Program-made: the position numbers and the translations under genes | From: Bauldia sp. | GTDB lineage: Bacteria > Pseudomonadota > Alphaproteobacteria > Rhizobiales > Kaistiaceae | Length of the DNA: 64,000 nucleotides | Assembly (NCBI GenBank): GCA_028284325.1 | Contig: JANQRX010000002.1 | Location: 62,001 to 126,000 of the forward strand | Reading direction: 5' to 3' | Part shown: positions 43,611 to 50,430 of the stretch, in pieces | Layout: each line of letters begins with the position of its first letter | Numbering within the stretch: the stretch's first letter is position 1 | The notes under the pieces: generated by a model | Told to the model about the DNA's origin: nothing | Database searches by the model: none | What the model saw: only the letters and a program-made list of their open reading frames with translations

Positions 43611-44450
43611 TCAATCGGCCTCCAGCCGGAGGTCGGCGAAGCCCTGGACCGTGGTCTGGATCGCCGTCTCGGTCGGCAGCCGCTCCATGGTCGAGGCGCC
43701 GATGAAGCCCTGCGTGCCGGTGGCGTGCATGACCGTCGCCACGTCGTCCGGCGTTTCCAGCGGACCGCCATGGGTCAGCACAAGCACGTCGCCGTCGATG
43801 GAGCGCGCCAGGTCCTTCATCGCGTTCGTCAGCGCAATGCAGTCGTCGAGGGACTTGGTGTAGTCCCCGGTCGCGCCGATCGATCCGCCGGTGGTCAGGC
43901 CCATATGCGCCACCACCACGTCGGTGCCGGCCCGGGTCATCTCGCCGACGGTCTCCACGTCGTAGCAATAGGCGAGGGTGAAGATGTCCTTCTCGCGGGC
44001 GAGCCGGATCATGTCGACTTCCTTGTCGACGCCGAACCCGGTCTCCTCCAGCGATTGCCGGTAGCGGCCGTCGATGAAGCCGTGGGAGGGGAAATTGATC
44101 ACCCCGGAGAAACCTGCGCGGACCACGCCGTCGAGAAACTGCGGCATCAGGCGGGTGGGGTCGGTGCCGTTGACGCCGGCAATGACCGGCGTGTCTTGCA
44201 CCACCGGCAGGACATCGCGTTCGCCCATCTCCATGACGATGGCGTTGGCGTCGCCGATCGGCAGCAGGCCGGCGTTGGAGCCGTAACCGTTCATCCGAAA
44301 GCGTCCGGAGTTGTAGATCAGGATCAGGTCGGCGCCGCCGCGCTCGGCGAACTTGGCCGAGATGCCGGTACCGGCGCCGGCGCCGATGATCGGGCGTCCG
44401 GCGGCCAGTCTGGCGTGGAGCCGTTCGAGAACCTGTTGGCGCGTATACAT
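43611..44450 (-). CDS. Phosphoenolpyruvate-hydrolase-like TIM-barrel protein (PF09370 type)
   Basis: A 279-residue protein of the PEP-hydrolase/Tm-1 C-terminal TIM-barrel family. Typical segments are IIGAGAGTGISAKFAERGG, LILIYNSGRFRMNGYGSNAG and GVINFPSHGFIDGRYRQSLE, and VLVLTHGGPLETPDDVATVM with the GFIGASTMERLP that closes the fold. Its partner, the UPF0261 gene, starts two bases after its stop. These two usually occur together and probably form a complex. The reaction is unknown to me. Confidence 0.85.
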   Translation of the reverse strand: MYTRQQVLERLHARLAAGRPIIGAGAGTGISAKFAERGGADLILIYNSGRFRMNGYGSNAGLLPIGDANAIVMEMGERDVLPVVQDTPVIAGVNGTDPTRLMPQFLDGVVRAGFSGVINFPSHGFIDGRYRQSLEETGFGVDKEVDMIRLAREKDIFTLAYCYDVETVGEMTRAGTDVVVAHMGLTTGGSIGATGDYTKSLDDCIALTNAMKDLARSIDGDVLVLTHGGPLETPDDVATVMHATGTQGFIGASTMERLPTETAIQTTVQGFADLRLEAD

Positions 44451-44487
44451 GGCGATGCGCTGATCTCCGGGGGGCCGAGCCGTCGGC

Positions 44488-45285
44488 TCAGTCCACCATG
44501 ATCATCCCGCCGTTCACGTGGATGGTCTGGCCGGTGATGTAGGCCGACGCCTCGGAGGCGAGGTAGATGGCGGTGCCGACAAGGTCCTCCGCGACCGTCA
44601 TGCGGCCGAGCGGAATGTACTTCTCGTACTCCATCAGGAAGTCGCGGTGGTGGGCGTGCATCGGCGTGTCGACGCCGCCCGGCGCGATGGCGTTCAGCCG
44701 CACATGGGTCTCGGCCATGTTCTGCGCCGCGCCGCGGGTATAGGACTGCAGCGCCGCCTTGGCCGCGCAATAGTCGACGCCGCCGCCGGACTGGTTGAAC
44801 ACCGAGGCGCGCGACGACCAAGAGGAGCCGATGTTGATGACGGAGCCGGCGCCCTGCTTCTCCATCTCCGGCAGCACCGCGCGCATGAGCTGGACCGGCG
44901 CCTTGAGGTTGATCTTGATCATCCGGTCGAATTCCTCGTCGGTGATCGTGCGCGGGTCCGTGTAGGACATGATGCCGGCGTTGTTGATCAGGCAGTCGAC
45001 ACGGCCCCCGAGCGCCTTGCAGGCGTCGACAATCTTGCCGGCCGCATCCGGCACCGAGACGTCGGTGGCGACGGCGCCGACATCGGCATTGATCTCCGCG
45101 ATCACCTTGCGTGCCGTTTCGAGCTTGTCGGCGTCGAGATCGACCATGACGACCTTGGCGCCGGCGGCGGCGAAACCCTCCGACAGGGTGTAGCCGATGC
45201 CCTGCGCCGCGCCGGTGATGGCGACGACCTTGCCGGTCACGTCGAAGAGATTTCCGCGGATGTTGGGAACTGCCAGTCTCGTCAC
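44488..45285 (-). CDS. Short-chain dehydrogenase/reductase (SDR)
   Basis: A 265-residue classical SDR. The nucleotide-binding motif is ITGAAQGIGYTLSEGF, with NNAG at CLINNAGIMS. The catalytic Ser lies in INIGSSWSSR, and Tyr and Lys in GVDYCAAKAALQS. VNGGMIMVD forms the usual C-terminus. It interconverts an alcohol and a ketone using NAD(P). The GTG start (45285) has GGGAGG seven bases upstream; the long open frame upstream is antisense to the permease. With the flavin monooxygenase in the same operon it could make the ketone for oxygen insertion. Confidence 0.9.
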   Translation of the reverse strand: MTRLAVPNIRGNLFDVTGKVVAITGAAQGIGYTLSEGFAAAGAKVVMVDLDADKLETARKVIAEINADVGAVATDVSVPDAAGKIVDACKALGGRVDCLINNAGIMSYTDPRTITDEEFDRMIKINLKAPVQLMRAVLPEMEKQGAGSVINIGSSWSSRASVFNQSGGGVDYCAAKAALQSYTRGAAQNMAETHVRLNAIAPGGVDTPMHAHHRDFLMEYEKYIPLGRMTVAEDLVGTAIYLASEASAYITGQTIHVNGGMIMVD

Positions 45286-45311
45286 GATTTGCCTCCCGTT
45301 GGTCGTGTTGG

Positions 45312-46364
45312 TCAGCGCCGGTTGGGACCGAGCGTGTAGGACATGAGCAGGGCGATCACGAGCAACAGGCCCTGCACGAAAGTCTGCGCGTAGTAGGGGA
45401 AATTGAACATGGTCAGGCCGTTGATCAGGACGGCAACGAAGATGGCGCCGATCAGCGTCCCGAAGGCGTTGGCGCGGTTGGCGCCGAGGACCGCGTAGCC
45501 CACCAGCGCCGCGGAGACGGCCTGCAGCAGGAACGGATCGCCGACATTGACGTCGCCGCGGTTCGACCGGGCGGCAAGCATCAGGCCGGCGATGGCCGAG
45601 AGGCCGCCGGAGATCAGGTAGGCGACCACCCGGTAGCGCGCGACGCGGATGCCGGCTGCGGCGGCCGCGATCGGGTTGCCGCCGACGGCGTAGAAGGCGC
45701 GGCCCCAGCGCGTGTAGTTGAGGAGCACGAAGACCGTCAGGAAGACCACCGCGGCGACGATCACCGACGACGGTACGCCGAGCACCTGGCCGGAGCCGAG
45801 CCATTTGAAAATGGGCGAGAACTCGCCGGTGGTGGCCTGGCCGCGAAACACCATGCCTTCGGCAACCGACTGCCCGTTGACGCCGAGCAGCGTCAGCCCG
45901 TTGATCAGGAAGAGGGTCGACAGCGTGGCGACCAGATCGGGGATGCGCGCGACGACGATCAGGAAGCTGTTGAAGAGGCCGACGGCGAGTCCGGCGGCGA
46001 TGCCGATCAGGATCGCCTCCACCCCGCCGAGATTGCCGACGACCATCGCCGCGGCCGCCGCCATGATCGACAGGCTCATGGCCGACCCGACCGAGAGGTC
46101 GAAACCGCCGACCGTCATCGACACGGTACAGCCGAGGCCGATCACCGCCACGATCGAGGCCGCCTGGAGCACGAACATGGCGTTGATGAAGGTGCCGAAG
46201 AAGGGCTGGGTGGCGCTGAAGTAGCCGATCAGCCCGAAGAGCACGGCCAGGAGCCCGTACTTGTAGGTCAGGACCTTGGCCTGTTCGAGCCACGTCGGGC
46301 CGGCGGGCGAGGACGCGACCTGCCGCTCCGTCTCCGCAGGCTTTTCCGTCGATTCGATGGTCAT
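45312..46364 (-). CDS. Sugar ABC transporter permease (RbsC type)
   Basis: A 350-residue permease of the RbsC/XylH family with about nine or ten helices. The conserved TVSMTVGGFDLSVGSAMSL, the central LNYTRWGRAFYAVGGNPIAA and the C-terminal GTLIGAIFVAVLINGLTMF are visible. Its ATG overlaps the stop of the ATPase gene as ATGA, which fixes the start. It belongs to the second sugar-type importer of this window, with the double ATPase and the binding protein. Confidence 0.92.
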   Translation of the reverse strand: MTIESTEKPAETERQVASSPAGPTWLEQAKVLTYKYGLLAVLFGLIGYFSATQPFFGTFINAMFVLQAASIVAVIGLGCTVSMTVGGFDLSVGSAMSLSIMAAAAAMVVGNLGGVEAILIGIAAGLAVGLFNSFLIVVARIPDLVATLSTLFLINGLTLLGVNGQSVAEGMVFRGQATTGEFSPIFKWLGSGQVLGVPSSVIVAAVVFLTVFVLLNYTRWGRAFYAVGGNPIAAAAAGIRVARYRVVAYLISGGLSAIAGLMLAARSNRGDVNVGDPFLLQAVSAALVGYAVLGANRANAFGTLIGAIFVAVLINGLTMFNFPYYAQTFVQGLLLVIALLMSYTLGPNRR

Positions 46365-47944
46365 TGCGCGCGCATCTCCGGTCTCGCTCCGGCGGCTTCA
46401 CGGCTGCCATGGCTCATGATTTCGGCCAGAGATTCGGCGTCAAGGCTCTCCGCGCGATCTTCGTGCACGATCTGGCCCTCGACCATGATCATCACCCGAT
46501 CGGCGACTTCGAGAACTTCCTCGGGGTCGGAGCTGCAGATCAGCACCGGTGCGCGCTCGGAATAGTCGCGAAGCGCCTGGGAAATCAGACCGCGGGCGCC
46601 GATGTCGATGCCACGAAACGGCTCGTCGAGCACCACGACGCTCCAGGTCTGGCGCAGCCACCGGCCGACCAGCAGCTTCTGCTGGTTGCCGCCGGACAGT
46701 TCCTCGATGGCCGCCGTCGCGCCGGGGGCTACCACCCGGTAATCGTCGATCACGGCCTCGGTGAAGGACACCTCGTTCCGGCGGTCCATGAAGCCGAGGC
46801 GGCTGAAGTGCCCCATCACGCCGACCGAGCAGTGCTTCCACAGCCGGTCGCCGGGAAAGATCGACTGCAGGGCTCGCTCCTCAGGCACCATCACCACGCC
46901 CTTCGCCATGGCGTCGGCGGCATCCTTCGGGGCATAGGGGCGCCCGTCGAGGACCATCTCGCCGGCGACCATCGGACGATGGCCGCAAATCTGCTCCAGC
47001 AACTCCGTCTTGCCGGCCCCGATCAGGCCCGTGAGGCCGACGACCTCGCCGCGCTTGAGGGTGAAGTCGATCGGAGGCGCTTCGGCCTTGCTGCGGACGT
47101 TGGACGCCTCAAGGACCGCGTCCCCGCCGGCCCGGCTCTTGTGCTGGGTGGCGATGACCAACTCGCCGAGAATGGAGCTGGCGATGGCGCGGGTATCCAT
47201 GGGCGCGTCGTGCTGCGAGACGATCGACCCGTTGCGCAGGACGACGGCGCGGTCGCACAGCAGATCGACCTCGCTCATGCGGTGGGTGATGTAGAGGATC
47301 GAGATGCCGCGCTTCTTCATGTCGCGTACGGCGTCGAACAGTTTCTCGGTCTCGCGTTCCGACAGCGTCGATGTGGGCTCGTCGAGAATCAGGAGCTTGG
47401 GCTGTTTGGCCAGTTCGCGCGCGATGGCGACTTCCTGGCGGCGGCTGGCCGACAGGTCCTCGACCGGGGCGGCGAGCGGCAGATCGAGCTCCAGCTTCTC
47501 CTGGATGGCTTCGGCGCGCCGCAGCACCTGCCGCTGGTTGAGAAAGACCGCCGATCCGGGCTTGGCGATCTCATCGAGCAGCAGGTTCTCCGCCACCGAC
47601 ATGCCGAAGACGACGCCGTCGTCGATGTTCTGGTGCACCGTGGCAATGCCGGCGTTGCGGGCATCATCGGGAAAACCGAACGCGACGTCACGGCCTTCGA
47701 TCAGGATCTGGCCCGATGTCGGCGGATGAATGCCGGCGAGAATCTTGATGAGGGTGGACTTGCCGGCGCCGTTGGCCCCCAGCAGGCCGAGCGTCTCACC
47801 CGGCCGGATCTCGAACGAGACGCCCTTCAGGGCGTGCGTGGCCCCGAAGATCTTCCTGACGTCACGAATTTCCACAAGCGCGGAGCGCGCCCGATCTGCC
47901 GGCGAGGGGGACTCGCCGGCAGAGTTGGCTTGCGCGGATGGCAT
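46361..47944 (-). CDS. Sugar ABC transporter ATP-binding protein (double domain, RbsA type)
   Basis: A 527-residue double ABC ATPase. The first domain has Walker A LLGANGAGKSTLIK, an altered signature LSASRRQEVAIAREL and Walker [14 protein letters not shown]. The second domain has the degenerate TGLIGAGKTELLEQ and signature LSGGNQQKLLVGRWL with VVLDEPFRGIDIGARG. This is the usual organisation of ribose/xylose importers. The ATG at 47944 is one base after the binding-protein stop, and its own stop overlaps the permease start. Confidence 0.92.
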   Translation of the reverse strand: MPSAQANSAGESPSPADRARSALVEIRDVRKIFGATHALKGVSFEIRPGETLGLLGANGAGKSTLIKILAGIHPPTSGQILIEGRDVAFGFPDDARNAGIATVHQNIDDGVVFGMSVAENLLLDEIAKPGSAVFLNQRQVLRRAEAIQEKLELDLPLAAPVEDLSASRRQEVAIARELAKQPKLLILDEPTSTLSERETEKLFDAVRDMKKRGISILYITHRMSEVDLLCDRAVVLRNGSIVSQHDAPMDTRAIASSILGELVIATQHKSRAGGDAVLEASNVRSKAEAPPIDFTLKRGEVVGLTGLIGAGKTELLEQICGHRPMVAGEMVLDGRPYAPKDAADAMAKGVVMVPEERALQSIFPGDRLWKHCSVGVMGHFSRLGFMDRRNEVSFTEAVIDDYRVVAPGATAAIEELSGGNQQKLLVGRWLRQTWSVVVLDEPFRGIDIGARGLISQALRDYSERAPVLICSSDPEEVLEVADRVMIMVEGQIVHEDRAESLDAESLAEIMSHGSREAAGARPEMRAQ

Positions 47945-47945
47945 C

Positions 47946-49034
47946 TCAGTTGAGCTTTTCCATCCACGGCGCGACGGCGAGGCCAGGCGTGGCCAGGCCC
48001 GGGAAGTTCTCGCCGAGCTGTTCGACGTTCTGGACGCCCTTGTCGCGCAGCTCGTCCTGGGTGATGACCAGCGGCGGGATCTGGAGGTCGTTGCCGTCGT
48101 AGGAGCCTGCAACCTCGCCGGCGGCGACGCGCAGCGACACGCGACCGAAGTTCTGCATGTCGGTCGTGGCCGTGGCGACCCATGGGCTGCCTTCCTCGGT
48201 CATGACGGCGATGTCGGCGGTGGAGATATCCATGCCGTAGGCCTTGACCTCGTCCTGGAGGCCGAGCTCGGTGATGGCCAGTGCCGCGCCCTTGGTGAAC
48301 TCGTCATAGGGGGCGATGATGGCGATGGTGTCGGGGTTGGCCGCAAGCGCCGCCCTGGCCTGGTCGGCGGTCTGCGCCGCGGTGTTGGCGTTCACGACAC
48401 CGATCTGGGCGACCTCGTTGATGCCCGGATTGGCGGCCTTGAACTCCCGCCAGATCTCGTCGCGAAGATCGAGCGGCCGGTAGCCGGCGACATAGACGTA
48501 GATGACGTCGCCCGAGACCTGCCCGCCGCCCTGGTCTTGCTGGAACTTGTCGACGATGCCGCGCATCATCAGGTGCTCGGACTGGTTGACGAGCGTCACG
48601 TCGTCGGACGCCTCGATCGAGGCGTTGCTGGCAACCACCGGAATACCGGCGTCCTTGGCGGCCTGGAGGCCCGCCTGAAGGCTGTCGCCGAAACCCCAGC
48701 CGATGAGGATCGCATCGGGCCCGGTGGCCACGGCCTGCTGCAACTGCAGGGCTTGCCGCGCATTGTCGCCATCGGCGTTGTAGATAGTGAGGGTGACCCC
48801 CAGCTTGTCGGCTTCTTCCTGCACGCCGGCGATCCAGGCCTGGTAGACGTCGCCGACATTGAGCTGGCGGACGACGGCGATGTTCACGTCGCTGTTGGCG
48901 AACGCTTCCGGCACCTCGGCGGGTGCGTTCGGCGACACCATCAGCGGCACGACTTCGGCAAAGGCCGAGCCGGTCAGGAGAAGGCCGGCCGCAAAGGCGT
49001 AGGCCGACTGCCGTGCTGTTTGGCTGAATTTCAC
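47946..49034 (-). CDS. Sugar ABC transporter substrate-binding protein
   Basis: A 362-residue type I periplasmic binding protein with a signal peptide (SAYAFAAGLLLTGSAFA). GTG 49034 is the probable start because AGGAGG lies about eight bases upstream; the open frame further upstream would include the operator and an unlikely leader. Typical binding-protein segments are VYQAWIAGVQEEADKLGVTL, DAILIGWGFGDSLQAGLQAA and IPVVASNASIE. It captures a sugar-like substrate for the importer encoded directly after it. It is the first gene of the seven-gene operon that ends with the flavin monooxygenase. Confidence 0.9.
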   Translation of the reverse strand: MKFSQTARQSAYAFAAGLLLTGSAFAEVVPLMVSPNAPAEVPEAFANSDVNIAVVRQLNVGDVYQAWIAGVQEEADKLGVTLTIYNADGDNARQALQLQQAVATGPDAILIGWGFGDSLQAGLQAAKDAGIPVVASNASIEASDDVTLVNQSEHLMMRGIVDKFQQDQGGGQVSGDVIYVYVAGYRPLDLRDEIWREFKAANPGINEVAQIGVVNANTAAQTADQARAALAANPDTIAIIAPYDEFTKGAALAITELGLQDEVKAYGMDISTADIAVMTEEGSPWVATATTDMQNFGRVSLRVAAGEVAGSYDGNDLQIPPLVITQDELRDKGVQNVEQLGENFPGLATPGLAVAPWMEKLN

Positions 49035-49132
49035 GCGATTTCCTCCTCTCGGTCCCCGCCACCGCCGAGTGCGGCGCGCAGGATTCTGTTTTTGTGCGGC
49101 CTTGCGCGGCGTCTTCACCGCGAGCCCGGCCA

Positions 49133-49151
49133 GTACCGACCGATCGGTACA
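49133..49151. promoter_or_regulatory. Candidate TetR-family operator before the ABC/SDR/Tm-1/FMO operon
   Basis: GTACCGACCGATCGGTACA is a near-perfect palindrome, 98 bases before the binding-protein GTG start. It matches the site at 31974 at 18 of 19 bases and shares its core with the tetR site at 40089. Confidence 0.7.
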
Positions 49152-49709
49152 GACGCATGGGTACACCCTGCCTGCCACGGGAGTCAATCAGGACCGCCCG
49201 AAGCGCGTCTCAGCCCGGGCGACGAGTGATGCCGGCGTCGCGATTGATCGTTCTTCCACCCTCGGAGGCCGGTCAACAGCCGTTCACGTGGCGTTGGAAG
49301 CGCAGTTCGAGCGGACTGCCTTTTTCCGGCTAACGCACCCGTACCCGGTGGTTCGCACGCGCGCCAAGATGACATCCTTTGATCCAGCGGATGGGCTCAC
49401 GCGTTGGACGCTGCGATGGGTGCTGCCTTCCGATGCGCCGATATCCGGCTTGCGAACGGCTCAGCTGATGCCGATCTGAAACATACCAACATCAGGCGCA
49501 TGCGAGGGACGGCGATTCACCGTGGGCGGGCAAGCCTCCTCGATGGCCATGCCGCGCTCCGTAAGCTGCCGAAAGAAGGCCGGCGCCTCACGCTGCAAGC
49601 ATCGTGCGACGCGCTCAGCGCCGGCTTTAAACCGGTATCCGACCGTCATCGCTCAAATCGACGATCACGGGGAAGCTTTCAGAAGTCCGTATTCAGATGG
49701 AGAGTAACG
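49152..49709. other. Gene-poor stretch between the second catabolic operon and the VOC gene
   Basis: No convincing gene was found in this stretch of about 560 bases. Short open frames exist on both strands but none has a recognisable family or a good ribosome-binding site. The composition looks slightly less GC-biased than the coding neighbourhood. It may hold a decayed gene, a promoter region or a small RNA; nothing in it can be supported further. Confidence 0.4.
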
Positions 49710-50144
49710 ATGGAAACCAAACAACTGCATCGTGGTCGGCTTATCGACCACCTTCAGCTCGTGGTACGCGATCTCAAGGCCAGCCGGGACTTCTACGCGG
49801 CCGTTCTGGCTGTGTTGGACATCCCCATCGTAGGCGCAACCGAGACCTATTTCTGGGCGGACGAACTCGTCGTGTCCTCGGTTGAGAGCCCGGAGGCGCT
49901 GGGCGTGCTGACGGGGCGTCACCACCTGGCCTTCCAGGCGAGGGACCGCGCGACGGTGGACGCCTTCTATCGCGCGGCGCTCGCGCATGGAGGACGCGAC
50001 AACGGTGCGCCCGGTGAGCGGGCCTATCACCCGGGGTACTACGCCGCTTTCGTGCTCGACCCCGATGGCAACAACATCGAGGCCGTGCACCATGGCGAGG
50101 CCCGGCGCAGCGCGCCATCGGTGGTGATCGATCTACCGGGTTAA
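49710..50144 (+). CDS. VOC-superfamily (glyoxalase/bleomycin-resistance-like) protein
   Basis: A 144-residue protein with two beta-alpha-beta-beta-beta repeats. The start, LIDHLQLVVRDLKASRDFY, supplies the first metal His. LTGRHHLAFQARDRATVDAFY opens the second half, and VLDPDGNNIEAVHHG ends with the metal Glu. VOC proteins include glyoxalases, dioxygenases and drug-binding proteins; this one cannot be assigned more exactly. The start is ATG 49710 with GGAG seven bases upstream; the open frame extends about 100 codons further upstream without family similarity. Confidence 0.82.
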   Translation: METKQLHRGRLIDHLQLVVRDLKASRDFYAAVLAVLDIPIVGATETYFWADELVVSSVESPEALGVLTGRHHLAFQARDRATVDAFYRAALAHGGRDNGAPGERAYHPGYYAAFVLDPDGNNIEAVHHGEARRSAPSVVIDLPG

Positions 50145-50204
50145 GCCCGTCGCGCGTGGCCGATGTCCGGTTGCGCGGAGCAACAGCGCATAATCGGCTG
50201 CAAA

Positions 50205-50295
50205 TGGCGGAGAGGATGGGATTCGAACCCACGATACGCTTTTGACGTATACTCCCTTAGCAGGGGAGCGCCTTCGACCACTCGGCCACCTCTCC
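50205..50295 (-). tRNA. tRNA-Ser (anticodon GCU)
   Basis: Read on the minus strand the gene begins GGAGAGGTGGCCGAGTGG and ends TTCGAATCCCATCCTCTCCGCCA in two overlapping stretches. The seven-base acceptor stem GGAGAGG pairs with CCTCTCC. The anticodon stem-loop CTCCCCTGCTAAGGGAG gives anticodon GCT. A long variable arm (TATACGTCAAAAGCGTA) is typical of serine tRNA. CCA is encoded. It reads AGC/AGU serine codons. Confidence 0.97.
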
Positions 50296-50430
50296 GCCGC
50301 CGGGCATAGCCGTTTCGCCTGCCGTGGATCAAGTGGAAACGCGGATCGCGGTTCCGGCCGTGGCCACCGTCCGCCGGGAAGGCGGCCCGCCACAATTGCG
50401 ACCGGCGGAAAATAGCGGTATCGGGCCCCG

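Noticed and set aside
45286-46410. Long N-terminal extension of the SDR gene
   Set aside because: It is out of frame within the permease gene; a GTG start with GGGAGG at 45285 gives a normal SDR.
49404-49709. Upstream 102-codon extension of the VOC protein
   Set aside because: It has no similarity to VOC proteins, while ATG 49710 has a good ribosome-binding site and begins the conserved fold.
50160-50300. tRNA-adjacent attachment-site duplication
   Set aside because: No second copy of the tRNA 3' end was seen by eye in the window and no integrase gene is present.
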